Assembly (NCBI GenBank): GCA_045615345.1
Contig: JAZLER010000010.1
Location: 5,665 to 69,664 of the forward strand
DNA from: Fumia sp045615345
GTDB taxonomy: Bacteria; Bacillota; Clostridia; Oscillospirales; Ruminococcaceae
Reading direction: 5' to 3'
Length of the DNA: 64,000 nt
The translations under genes and the position numbers were made by a program. Position 1 is the stretch's first letter. Each line of letters starts with the position of its first letter. The notes under the pieces are model-generated. The model was not told the DNA's origin and ran no database searches. It saw only the letters and a list, made by a program, of their open reading frames with translations. Positions 51,178 to 60,056 of this stretch are shown piece after piece.

Positions 51178-52722
51178 ATGGCAGTAAATCTCACGAAAGA
51201 TACTATCTGTCTTAATGAAACTGTCCTGAACACCTCATCGGAATGTTCTGTTGAACTTGATTATCTCCTCCCTGACTACTATCCTGATATTTTCAAACTC
51301 CTGAAAACCCGTATAATCCCTAAGGTGCAGTCGAGAAAGATTTCGGGCAACAAACTTTACTTGGACGGAATTTCCCTCGTCAGAGTGCTGTATCTTACCG
51401 AAAACTCCACAGAGATACACTGTATCGAACAGACTATCCCCTTTTCAAAATCAATAGAGTTACCAAACGAATGCGAAAACGCAACGATAATGGTTACTCC
51501 CAAATGTTATTTTGTAAACTCGAGAGCCGTAAATCAGCGCCGTCTGGATGTAAGAGGCGGTATAAGCTGTAAAATCAAAGTAACCTGTCCTAAAGAACTC
51601 AGTTTAGTAAAAGGCGGAGAGGGTCACGGTATGCAGTTTCATTTCAGGCCCGTTACCGTTTGTGACAGGAGAAAATATGCTTTTAAACAGTTTACCATAA
51701 ACGAAGAACTCTCATTAGGACATACCAAAAAAGGAATCAACTCAATTTTAAACTATCATACAGCTGTTGCACCAACCGATTACAAGATAATCGCCAACAA
51801 AATCATCTGCAAGGGCGATTTGATTATTCATATTCTGTATACCTCAGGGGAAGAAAATCCCGTTCCCGAAACTATGGATTTCTCGGTCCCCTTAAGCCAG
51901 ATTGTAGACATCCCCGGTATAGACGAAAACTACAGCACAGATATCAGTTTTGATGTTATCTCTGCAACATTTAATCCAAAATCCGAAGATGGTGATGAAA
52001 ACCTTTCCTTAAACTGCGAATTTGTGATAAATGTTTCCTGTACTGCTGATGAAAACAAGGAAATTCTCATTACAGACGATGTCTATTCCACTGTTTTTGA
52101 ACTTAATACTACCGTTTCCGATCTGAATGCCGAACAGCATCAATGTTCAATGAACAAAGAATATGTTATAAAACATAACATTGAAACCGACAGCGACAAT
52201 CAGATTATGGGGGTTTATGATGCTTTTGCAAACATCACGGACTGCAGTGTGAAAAACGAAAATGATACATTGGCGGTAAACGGAACTGTTGAACTTTGCG
52301 CTGTCTGCTTTAAAAATGACAACACGCCCTTTGTCCTTGAAAAAAACTTGCCGTTTGAAGTTCCCATCGAGATAAAAGACTGTAAAGATATTAACTTTAC
52401 ACCTGAATGTGAGGTGCTGAATGCAAGTTACAACATCGCATCTGCAGGCAGTCTGGAAATTCGTACAAAACTGCATATCGGCGGTAATGTTTACAAAAAA
52501 GTTTCCTGTAATGTGATTACCGATGTATCAGCAAACGAAGAAATGAGGAAAGAAATCACACCATACGCCTTGCATCTTTATTACGCAGGCAAAGGCGAAA
52601 GCTTATGGAATATCGCAAAAAGATTTAACACCTCAATGGCAGCCGTTATGGATGAAAACTCTCTTGATACCGAGATTTTGCCGGAAGATATTATGCTTTT
52701 AATTCCGGTCGTAAACGGTTAA
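51178..52722 (+). CDS. sipL: SipL-like spore coat morphogenesis protein (DUF3794 + LysM)
   Basis: A 514-residue protein with two to three DUF3794 domains (LDYLLPDYYPDIFKLLKTR at residues ~25-45; repeat modules to ~450) and a C-terminal LysM (YYAGKGESLWNIAKRFNTS, ending ILPEDIMLLIPVVNG). In Clostridioides difficile SipL binds SpoIVA through its LysM domain to attach the coat to the forespore; spoIVA is the very next gene here. The start is ATG at 51178 with GAAAGGA upstream; the longer frame begins 9 codons earlier. Confidence 0.88.
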   Translation: MAVNLTKDTICLNETVLNTSSECSVELDYLLPDYYPDIFKLLKTRIIPKVQSRKISGNKLYLDGISLVRVLYLTENSTEIHCIEQTIPFSKSIELPNECENATIMVTPKCYFVNSRAVNQRRLDVRGGISCKIKVTCPKELSLVKGGEGHGMQFHFRPVTVCDRRKYAFKQFTINEELSLGHTKKGINSILNYHTAVAPTDYKIIANKIICKGDLIIHILYTSGEENPVPETMDFSVPLSQIVDIPGIDENYSTDISFDVISATFNPKSEDGDENLSLNCEFVINVSCTADENKEILITDDVYSTVFELNTTVSDLNAEQHQCSMNKEYVIKHNIETDSDNQIMGVYDAFANITDCSVKNENDTLAVNGTVELCAVCFKNDNTPFVLEKNLPFEVPIEIKDCKDINFTPECEVLNASYNIASAGSLEIRTKLHIGGNVYKKVSCNVITDVSANEEMRKEITPYALHLYYAGKGESLWNIAKRFNTSMAAVMDENSLDTEILPEDIMLLIPVVNG

Positions 52723-52745
52723 ATAAAGACGAAAGGTGTGATAAT

Positions 52746-54215
52746 ATGGATATTTATAATGATATTGCTAAGCGAACAAAAAACGAAGTTTATATCGGTG
52801 TGGTAGGCCCTGTAAGAACGGGAAAAAGCACCTTTATCAAAAAATTTATGGAAACGCTTGTAATTCCGAATATTGATAACGATTTTCTCCGTGAACGCGC
52901 AACCGATGAGTTGCCACAGTCCTCGGGCGGCAAAACCATTATGACAACCGAGCCTAAATTCATTCCCGAGGAAGCAGTAAAAATCACCCTGCCCGATAAT
53001 GCATCACTTAATGTAAGACTTATTGACTGTGTAGGGTATATCGTTCCAAGCTCTTTAGGATATTTCGAAAACGAAATGCCGCGAATGGTACATACTCCGT
53101 GGTTTGACGAGGAAGTTCCCTTTAATATGGCTGCAGAAGTCGGCACTCAGAAAGTCATCACCGACCATTCAACCTTAGGTCTTGTCATAACAACGGACGG
53201 CAGTATTACAGACATTCCGCGTGAAGAATACGAAGAAGCAGAAGAAAGAGTTATCGCAGAGCTATCAGAAATTAACAAGCCGTTTATTATTCTTCTCAAT
53301 ACCGAAAACCCAAAAAGCGAAGCAACAAAATCCCTCAAATCCTATATGGAAGAAAAATATAAAAAGAGGGTTTATCCTGTAAACTGCCTTGAGCTTTCCG
53401 AGGATAATATCAAAGAAATTCTTAAGGAATTTCTGTTTGAATTTCCTGTTAAGGAATGTAACATCCGTCTGCCTCACTGGATTATTTCCCTCAAAAAAGA
53501 TAACTGGCTTAAAAAATCGGTATTTGATTCGATAAAAGATGCTTTTTGCTATGTGAAAAAAATCAGTGATATTAAGGATATTACCGAAAAAGTCAAAGGC
53601 TGTGAGCATATCGAAAAAGCATCGGTTGAAAATATCGATTTAGGAAAAGGAATTGCCACACTTGATATATCGCTTAAAGATCATCTTTTCTATAAGATTT
53701 TAGGCGATATGACAGGTCTTGACATCAAAAACGAAGCATCTTTAATGCCCTGTATGATAGAGCTTGCCAACTGCAAACGCGAATACGATAAGCTTAAAGG
53801 CGCTTTAGACGAGGTCACAGCCACAGGCTATGGAATTGTTATGCCTTCGATGGATGAACTCTCGCTTGAAGAACCCGAAATCGTAAAACAAGGCGGTAAA
53901 TACGGAGTTAAACTCCGTGCCTCCGCACCGAGTATTCATATGATGCGTGCTGATATTCAGACCGAGGTAAGCCCCATTGTAGGAAGCGAAAAACAATCCG
54001 AAGAACTTGTTATGTATCTGCTGAAAGAATTTGAAGAAAACCCGAAAAAAATCTGGGAATCCAATATTTTCGGCAAATCCCTCCACGAGCTTGTAAATGA
54101 AGGACTGCACAACAAACTTTACAGAATGCCGACCGATGCCCGTATGAAGCTTCAGGAAACAATCGAACGCATTATTAACGAAGGTTGCAGCGGACTTGTA
54201 TGTTTAATCCTCTAA
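52746..54215 (+). CDS. spoIVA: Stage IV sporulation protein A
   Basis: The coat-basement ATPase that polymerises on the forespore surface. The 489-residue length matches the family. Walker A is GPVRTGKSTF at about residues 20-29. The segments SSGGKTIMTTEPKF and the TRAFAC-type NTENP follow, with the helical middle and the C-terminal domain ending EGCSGLVCLIL, which guides localisation. AAAGGTGTG precedes the ATG. Adjacent to sipL, its binding partner. Confidence 0.97.
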   Translation: MDIYNDIAKRTKNEVYIGVVGPVRTGKSTFIKKFMETLVIPNIDNDFLRERATDELPQSSGGKTIMTTEPKFIPEEAVKITLPDNASLNVRLIDCVGYIVPSSLGYFENEMPRMVHTPWFDEEVPFNMAAEVGTQKVITDHSTLGLVITTDGSITDIPREEYEEAEERVIAELSEINKPFIILLNTENPKSEATKSLKSYMEEKYKKRVYPVNCLELSEDNIKEILKEFLFEFPVKECNIRLPHWIISLKKDNWLKKSVFDSIKDAFCYVKKISDIKDITEKVKGCEHIEKASVENIDLGKGIATLDISLKDHLFYKILGDMTGLDIKNEASLMPCMIELANCKREYDKLKGALDEVTATGYGIVMPSMDELSLEEPEIVKQGGKYGVKLRASAPSIHMMRADIQTEVSPIVGSEKQSEELVMYLLKEFEENPKKIWESNIFGKSLHELVNEGLHNKLYRMPTDARMKLQETIERIINEGCSGLVCLIL

Positions 54216-54250
54216 GCACTTGACTAAACCATAAAAAACATCTATAATAT

Positions 54251-54278
54251 AAAGGCTACGGAAAAATCCGTAGCCTTT
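54251..54278 (+). terminator. Hairpin after spoIVA
   Basis: Perfect 12-bp stem AAAGGCTACGGA/TCCGTAGCCTTT with loop AAAA and a short A/T tail. It separates the sporulation genes from sufC. Confidence 0.75.
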
Positions 54279-54302
54279 AAAATGTTTTAAGGAGGCAAAC
54301 TC

Positions 54303-55022
54303 TTGCTGAAACTTCAGAATATCTCCTGGAAAACACCGACAGGAGAGGAAATTTTAAAAGATATATCCCTTACCGTAAACCCAGGCAAGCTTACAGTAGT
54401 TACAGGGCCTAACGGTGGCGGAAAAACTTCCCTTGCAAAGATAATAGCAGGTATTGAAGCCCCCACAGGCGGTAAGATTTTTTACAAAGGCGAAGATATA
54501 ACCGCCCTTGATGTTACAGAAAGGGCAAAAAAAGGAATAAGCTATGCTTTTCAGCAGCCTGTCCGTTTTAAGGGCATCACTGTACGCGACCTTCTGAAAC
54601 TCTCTGCAGGTGATGACCTTAAAGATGCAGATTTCTGTGACCTTTTAGGCAGTGTGGGTCTTTGCACCCGTGACTACATTAACCGCGAAGTAAACGCAAG
54701 CCTTTCTGGTGGCGAAATCAAGCGTATCGAGATTGCAACTGTTTTAGTCCGCGATACCGAGCTTTCTGTGTTTGACGAACCTGAAGCAGGTATAGACCTT
54801 TGGAGTTTTTCGGGACTTATTGAGGTTTTTGAAAAGCAAAAAGCCAAGAAAAATCGTTCAATGCTTGTTATCTCCCATCAGGAAAGAATTTTAAATATCG
54901 CTGATGAGATTATAGTAATCGCTGACGGCAAGGTAAGAACCCAGGGGCCCAAGGACGAAGTGCTCCCCACCCTCTTAAAGGGCGAGAAATCAAACTACTG
55001 TCCTTTGAACAAGGAGGCGTAA
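54303..55022 (+). CDS. sufC: Fe-S cluster assembly ATPase (SufC-type)
   Basis: An ABC-type cytosolic ATPase of 239 residues driving the SufB scaffold. Walker A is TGPNGGGKTSLAK, the signature LSGGEIKRIEIA and Walker B TELSVFDEPEAGIDLW. The start is TTG at 54303 with AAGGAGG upstream. It is followed one base later by a single SufB/D-type gene, with no sufD, sufS or sufU nearby, i.e. the reduced two-gene form found in many anaerobes and archaea. Confidence 0.93.
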   Translation: MLKLQNISWKTPTGEEILKDISLTVNPGKLTVVTGPNGGGKTSLAKIIAGIEAPTGGKIFYKGEDITALDVTERAKKGISYAFQQPVRFKGITVRDLLKLSAGDDLKDADFCDLLGSVGLCTRDYINREVNASLSGGEIKRIEIATVLVRDTELSVFDEPEAGIDLWSFSGLIEVFEKQKAKKNRSMLVISHQERILNIADEIIVIADGKVRTQGPKDEVLPTLLKGEKSNYCPLNKEA

Positions 55023-55023
55023 T

Positions 55024-55944
55024 ATGAATAATATCACCGAACAACTCCTTGAGATGATTTCCGACTTTGGCGGACAGTTCAAAGGAGCATATAACATAAG
55101 AGAAGATGGTGGCTGTGCCGCAAGACAGTCCACCGAGAATATAAGCCTTGAAAATATGGAGGACAAGCCCGGTCTTGTTATCAAGGTTGCTCCGAACACC
55201 AAAAACGAAAAAGTTTTCATTCCTGCATGTGTAACAAAAGGTGGCATTGACGACCTTGTGTATAACGATTTTTACATCGGCGAAAATGCCGATATCGAAA
55301 TTCAGGCAGGTTGTGGTGTCCACAACGAAGAAGACTCTGATGCAAGACATAACGGTATCCATCGTTTCTTTTTAGGAAAAGGTGCAAAGGTTTTGTATGT
55401 CGAAAAGCATATCGGTACAGGCGAAAGTGGCGGTAAAAAACGCATCGACCCCGTTACCGAAATTTTCCTTGAAGAGGATGCGGTTTTAGAAATGAACACT
55501 ACCCAGATAGGTGGCGTTGACTCAACTGACAGAAAAACCAATGCTGTCTTGAAAGACCGTGCAAAACTTATTATCCACGAAAACCTTCTTACAGAATTTG
55601 AGCAGGTTGCAAAGAGTGATTTCAATGTTCTGATGAATGGCGAAGACTCTTGCGTTGACCTTATCTCAAGAAGTGTTGCAAAAGGTACTTCACATCAGGA
55701 TTATCATTCCAAGATAAGCGGAAGCACCCGTTGTACAGGGCACTCCGAATGCGATGCAATCTTAGTCGGCAACGGAACTGTAAACGCTGTCCCCGAGCTT
55801 TTTGCAGGCCATATTGACGCATCACTTATCCACGAAGCCGCAATTGGCAAAATCGCAGGCGAACAGATTTTAAAACTCAAAACCTTAGGCCTTACCGATG
55901 AAGAAGCCGAACAGAAAATCATCGAAGGCTTCTTAAAAGCATAA
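55024..55944 (+). CDS. sufB: SufB/SufD-family Fe-S scaffold (minimal type)
   Basis: A 306-residue beta-helical SufBD-domain protein, shorter than classical SufB (~470), lacking the long N-terminal region. It includes GCGVHNEEDSDARHNGIH, the central SRSVAKGTSHQDYHS and the C-terminal EAAIGKIAGEQILKLKTLGL typical of SufB/D. With SufC it would form a two-component Fe-S assembly complex. No desulfurase is encoded alongside, so the sulfur source must lie elsewhere. Confidence 0.92.
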   Translation: MNNITEQLLEMISDFGGQFKGAYNIREDGGCAARQSTENISLENMEDKPGLVIKVAPNTKNEKVFIPACVTKGGIDDLVYNDFYIGENADIEIQAGCGVHNEEDSDARHNGIHRFFLGKGAKVLYVEKHIGTGESGGKKRIDPVTEIFLEEDAVLEMNTTQIGGVDSTDRKTNAVLKDRAKLIIHENLLTEFEQVAKSDFNVLMNGEDSCVDLISRSVAKGTSHQDYHSKISGSTRCTGHSECDAILVGNGTVNAVPELFAGHIDASLIHEAAIGKIAGEQILKLKTLGLTDEEAEQKIIEGFLKA

Positions 55945-55983
55945 AATTTAAAATGTAGGGGACGGCATTTATGACGTCCCGAA

Positions 55984-56011
55984 AAAGGCTCCCTCTCACG
56001 AGGGAGCCTTT
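55984..56011. terminator. Bidirectional terminator between sufB and the AraC gene
   Basis: Stem AAAGGCTCCCTC/GAGGGAGCCTTT with loop TCAC, T-rich on both strands; it serves convergent sufB (+) and the AraC-family gene (-). The sequence is close to the hairpin at 11465-11484. Confidence 0.8.
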
Positions 56012-56036
56012 TGTTCACAAAAACTGAGAGGTTGCA

Positions 56037-56903
56037 TCAATGCGACAAAAGCTTTGAATCCTTTCTTAATGCACTCGGAGTAATACCCTTATGCTTCTTG
56101 AACGCCTTGTTAAAATTCACAGTACTGTTAAACCCACATTCTATTGCTATATCAAGCATTGTCATATTTCTGTTTGAAAGTATCATTCGTGTTGCCTTTT
56201 CAATGCGTTTTGCAGTGATATAATCCCAGAGCGAAACGCCGTTTATCTCTCTGAAAATATGGCAAAAATAGTTGGGACTTAAGTTTGCAATATCCGAAAG
56301 CTCTTTTAAAGTAAGTGCTTCGCCTAAATGCTCATCAATGTAATTATAAACCGATAAAATATCGTTACCCTTATCAGCATGAATTTGCTTTCGGTACTTG
56401 TGATTACGCAGCAAATCCACTAAAATAAGATGCAGATGAGCCTTTATGGCAAGGGTATACTGTGCCCCCTCGTTTAAAAGCTCGTTTTTAATCATACCAT
56501 GATGAAACCTTAAAATCTCGGAATCTTCGGCAGGGATTCTGTTGGAAAATTCAGGGCTGTGATAAAAGCAGAAATTTATATAGCTGTCCCCGAAGCTTTC
56601 GGAAAAATCCTCGTTTAAGTATCTTGGTTCAAAGTGCAGATTTGTAATTGAAAGTCCTTCTCCGTCAATCCGAGTAAGAGAATGATGCTCATTTGACGAA
56701 AACACAAAAACATCCCCCGGTGAAACCTGATAAACCGCCTTTTCGGTAGTATACTCCCCCGTACCGCTGTTCACAACAGTGATTTCAAAACGGGTATGGG
56801 AATGGCGCACATATTCTCTCACCCTCGGTTCAACATTAACATTCCACATCTTCAAAAGCGGATTTCCGTTTTCAAGCAAAAGTTCACCTATAACTTCGGA
56901 CAT
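56037..56903 (-). CDS. AraC-family transcriptional regulator
   Basis: A 288-residue regulator with an N-terminal cupin-type sensor domain (SPGDVFVFSSNEHHSL) and a C-terminal double helix-turn-helix (LTLKELSDIANLSPNYFCHIFREINGVS written in part; second helix pair in NMTMLDIAIECGFN). It is divergent from the dehydratase gene of the catabolic island and most likely activates it in response to a sugar or sugar acid. Direct repeats GTAATAT in the shared promoter region are candidate sites. The inducer is not readable from sequence. Confidence 0.93.
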   Translation of the reverse strand: MSEVIGELLLENGNPLLKMWNVNVEPRVREYVRHSHTRFEITVVNSGTGEYTTEKAVYQVSPGDVFVFSSNEHHSLTRIDGEGLSITNLHFEPRYLNEDFSESFGDSYINFCFYHSPEFSNRIPAEDSEILRFHHGMIKNELLNEGAQYTLAIKAHLHLILVDLLRNHKYRKQIHADKGNDILSVYNYIDEHLGEALTLKELSDIANLSPNYFCHIFREINGVSLWDYITAKRIEKATRMILSNRNMTMLDIAIECGFNSTVNFNKAFKKHKGITPSALRKDSKLLSH

Positions 56904-56918
56904 TATATCACCTCAATC

Positions 56919-56981
56919 GTAATATAGTTTCTATTTTCAGTAATATTTTTAATGAAATCAACTACTCAACTGTAATATAAT
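56919..56981 (+). promoter_or_regulatory. AraC-type operator repeats and dehydratase promoter
   Basis: GTAATAT occurs in direct orientation at 56919, 56940 and 56972, spaced by 21 and 32 bases (two and three helical turns). The third overlaps the -10 TATAAT (56976-56981); the -35 (TGAAAT, 17-base spacer) is poor, as expected for an activator-dependent promoter. Confidence 0.55.
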
Positions 56982-57026
56982 TAGTATATATAAAAAAGTG
57001 AATTTTGTCAACAAAGGAGATTGATT

Positions 57027-58364
57027 ATGAATTATTGTTCAAACCCCTCAGATTTAAGAATCACAGATATGCGTTTTGTTGATATCGATGGTGCGCCCAA
57101 GCGTTGTACCATTTTGCGTATCGACACAAACCAGGGTATCTCAGGCTTTGGTGAAGTGCGTGACGCATCTTCAAAAACATATGCTTTGATGCTCAAAAGC
57201 CGTATTTTAGGCGAAAACCCCTGTAATGTAGATAAAATCTTCCGTAAAATCAAACAGTTCGGCGGACCTTCCCGTCAGGGTGGCGGTGTAAGTGGCATCG
57301 AAATCGCTCTCTGGGACTTAGCAGGTAAAGCTTATGGTGTCCCCCTTTATCAGCTTTTGGGCGGTAAATTCCGTGACGAGATAAGAGTTTACTGTGACAC
57401 CGATGTTGACGGTAAACACACAGGTCACGATATGGGACTTGCCCTCAAAAAAAGAATGGATATGGGATTTACTTTCCTTAAAATGGACCTTGGTATCGGT
57501 CTTTTGCTTGACGAACCGGGCACACTTAACGCACCTTTAGGCTTTATCGATGATATGAAAAAGTACGCTTCTCATATCCTTAATGTTCAGGGTGGCTCTG
57601 TAACAGCCGATATGGTTCGCCACCAGAAGAGCTATTCCATCGTTACAACTGCACACCCTCATACAGGTATCCATCTTACTGAAAAAGGCCTTGACTTCCT
57701 TGAAAACTATGTAAAAGAAGTAAGAGAAGTAATAGGCTACGAAGTTCCTTTGGCTATCGACCATTTCGGTCATATCTGCGTTGAGGACTGTATTCGTTTT
57801 GCAAGGCGTATGGAACCGTATAACCTCGCATGGATTGAAGATATGGTACCCTGGATGTACACTGACCAGTATGTAAGACTTAAAAACTCCACCACTATCC
57901 CTGTCTGCACAGGTGAGGATATCTACCTCAAAGAAGGCTTTGAAACACTTATCAAAGCAGGTGGCGTTTCTGTAATCCACCCCGACATTCTGACTTGCGG
58001 TGGTGCGCTGGAACTCAAGAAAATCGCTGATATCGCTGACGAAAACGGCGTTGCAGTAGCTGTTCATATGGCTGAAAGCCCCGTTGCTTGCCTTGCCGCA
58101 GTACATACTGCAGCCGCTATGCACAACTGCTTGGCTTTGGAATTCCATTCCGTTGATGTTCCCTGGTGGGCAGATATGGTTAAGGGCATTGACAATCCCA
58201 TCTTCAAGGACGGATTTATCAAGGTTCCCGAAAAACCCGGTCTTGGCTTTGATGACTTAAATGAAGAAGTTTTGCGCGAGCACATCAACCCCAATATCCC
58301 CGGATACTTTGAACCCACAGACGAATGGAACAAAGAATTCTCCAACGACAGAATCTGGAGCTAA
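57027..58364 (+). CDS. Enolase-superfamily sugar-acid dehydratase (mandelate racemase subgroup)
   Basis: A 445-residue enzyme of the MR/MLE type with an N-terminal capping domain and a TIM barrel. Metal ligands are likely the Asp in AIDHFGHIC, the Glu in WIEDMVPW and the Glu in CTGEDIYL; LKMDLGIG carries the candidate catalytic Lys and VHMAESP a His. Subgroup members dehydrate aldonic or aldaric acids to 2-keto-3-deoxy acids. The start is ATG at 57027, preceded by AAAGGAG. First of six genes in one direction; the precise substrate is unknown. Confidence 0.87.
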   Translation: MNYCSNPSDLRITDMRFVDIDGAPKRCTILRIDTNQGISGFGEVRDASSKTYALMLKSRILGENPCNVDKIFRKIKQFGGPSRQGGGVSGIEIALWDLAGKAYGVPLYQLLGGKFRDEIRVYCDTDVDGKHTGHDMGLALKKRMDMGFTFLKMDLGIGLLLDEPGTLNAPLGFIDDMKKYASHILNVQGGSVTADMVRHQKSYSIVTTAHPHTGIHLTEKGLDFLENYVKEVREVIGYEVPLAIDHFGHICVEDCIRFARRMEPYNLAWIEDMVPWMYTDQYVRLKNSTTIPVCTGEDIYLKEGFETLIKAGGVSVIHPDILTCGGALELKKIADIADENGVAVAVHMAESPVACLAAVHTAAAMHNCLALEFHSVDVPWWADMVKGIDNPIFKDGFIKVPEKPGLGFDDLNEEVLREHINPNIPGYFEPTDEWNKEFSNDRIWS

Positions 58365-58394
58365 ATCTACGATATTTAAAGCGAGGTAAATAAA

Positions 58395-59309
58395 ATGCAT
58401 TTTAATGACAGAGAAAAAGTAATAGCTTTAACCCCCTTGTGGAAAGGTGAAAGACTCCCTGACGGCAGACCCAAAGTAGAAGATAAATATCTTGATGCAC
58501 TTTATGGTATGACTTTGGAGGAAGTGTGGAAACCTATATTTGTATTAGGCTACGAAAATCAGTTTGTGGGCGGTGGACTTGCACCTCTTACCCCCTTGCA
58601 CGATGACGGCAGAAAGCTTGTTGGCCGTGCAGTCACCTGTACCTACTGCCCAACACGCCCCGACCTGCACGAATTGCAGTTTGCCCGTGGCGCTGAGGAC
58701 GGCAGAAACGGTAACTACAACCAGTGGGTTATCGACAACCTCTATGAAAGAGATGTTGTAGTCTGCGATATGTACGATAAAATCTACAAAGGTACTTTCC
58801 TTGGCGGAAACCTCACAACTGCCGTTAAAAAGCGCACCAAAACAGGTGGCGCTGTTATCTGGGGCGGTGTAAGAGATGTTGAGCAGATGAAACAAGTACC
58901 CGATGTTCAGGTTTACTACCGCGGTATCGATCCCACACCTATTCGTGAATTTGTTATGAAAGACTGGAACGACATCACATCCTTCGGCGGTGCAGTTTGC
59001 TTACCCGGCGACATCGTATTCGGCGCAGGCGGTGGCGTACTCTTTATCCCTTCTCACCTTGTAGCAGACGTTGTTGAAGGTGCCGCAAAAACTCATGTTA
59101 AAGACGATTTCGGCTTTGAAATGATAGGTCAGGGCAAGTTCACAACTGCACAGATTGACCGAAACACCTGGACCGAAGAAATGCTTGATATGTTAGTTGA
59201 ATGGATTAAAACCGACCCCCGTGGTGAAGAATACCGTGACCTTGACTGGTCAAAAGAATATGACCTTGCAAGAAACGGCGACCCCAACGATACACAGACT
59301 GCTCTCTAA
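58395..59309 (+). CDS. RraA-family aldolase/decarboxylase-like protein
   Basis: A 304-residue member of the RraA/HMG-aldolase fold. Key segments are GGAVIWGGVRDVEQ (conserved Arg-Asp that binds metal and keto acid) and GDIVFGAGGGVLFIPSHLV. The ~160-residue RraA regulator of RNase E is shorter; this longer form resembles class II pyruvate aldolases of the HMG/CHA type, which split 4-hydroxy-2-keto acids or decarboxylate oxaloacetate. Beside a sugar-acid dehydratase, cleavage of its 2-keto-3-deoxy product is a natural inference. Confidence 0.83.
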   Translation: MHFNDREKVIALTPLWKGERLPDGRPKVEDKYLDALYGMTLEEVWKPIFVLGYENQFVGGGLAPLTPLHDDGRKLVGRAVTCTYCPTRPDLHELQFARGAEDGRNGNYNQWVIDNLYERDVVVCDMYDKIYKGTFLGGNLTTAVKKRTKTGGAVIWGGVRDVEQMKQVPDVQVYYRGIDPTPIREFVMKDWNDITSFGGAVCLPGDIVFGAGGGVLFIPSHLVADVVEGAAKTHVKDDFGFEMIGQGKFTTAQIDRNTWTEEMLDMLVEWIKTDPRGEEYRDLDWSKEYDLARNGDPNDTQTAL

Positions 59310-59330
59310 TCCTTATCAAGAGGTGATAAT

Positions 59331-60056
59331 ATGAAAACTGCATTAGTTACAGGCTCATCCCGTGGTATCGGCAGAGCAATTGCCATAAGACTTGCAAAAG
59401 ATGGTTTCAAAGTAATTGTACACGGCGCCGGCAATGTGGCAAAAGCCGAAGAAACTAAAAAAATCATCGAAGAAAACGGTGGCGTTGCCGAAGTTTTTAT
59501 GAGTGACCTTTGCGATGTCGAAGAAACCAAAAAGCTTATCGAAAGAACAGGCAACGTTGATGTTTTAGTACTCAACGCATCTTTACAGTACAAAACCCCC
59601 TGGAAAGAAATTACTGTTGAAGCCTGTTATGAGCAGCTTAACTGCAATTTCGTTTCCTCAATGATTTTAATCCAGAATGCTGTCCCCTATATGACTAAAA
59701 ATCACTGGGGCAGAATTGTCACAATCGGCTCTGTTCAGGAAGCTAAACCGCATCCCGATATGCTTGTGTATTCAGCTTCCAAAGCAGCCCAGACAAACCT
59801 TGTAAAGAGTTTGTCTTTACAGCTTGCAAAAGACGGTATAACAGTAAATAATGTAGCTCCCGGTGTTATTTACACCGACAGAAATGTAGACGCACTTTCT
59901 GACCCTGAATATGCTAAAAAAGTTACCGATTCCATTCCCGTAGGTTTTTATGGCGAACCCCATGACTGCGAAGGAATTGTATCCTTGCTCTGCTCAGAAG
60001 AAGGCAGATATATCACAGGTCAGAGCATTTATGTTGACGGAGGAAAAAGTCTATGA
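59331..60056 (+). CDS. SDR-family oxidoreductase
   Basis: A classical short-chain dehydrogenase of 241 residues. The cofactor loop is TGSSRGIG (residues 6-13), then VLNASL in place of the usual NAG, and the catalytic YSASKAAQTN with Tyr and Lys. The C-terminal GQSIYVDGGKS is standard. Gene order suggests oxidation of a sugar to its lactone or of a 2-keto-3-deoxy acid. It overlaps the next gene by 4 bases, so it is coupled to the hydrolase. Confidence 0.9.
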   Translation: MKTALVTGSSRGIGRAIAIRLAKDGFKVIVHGAGNVAKAEETKKIIEENGGVAEVFMSDLCDVEETKKLIERTGNVDVLVLNASLQYKTPWKEITVEACYEQLNCNFVSSMILIQNAVPYMTKNHWGRIVTIGSVQEAKPHPDMLVYSASKAAQTNLVKSLSLQLAKDGITVNNVAPGVIYTDRNVDALSDPEYAKKVTDSIPVGFYGEPHDCEGIVSLLCSEEGRYITGQSIYVDGGKSL

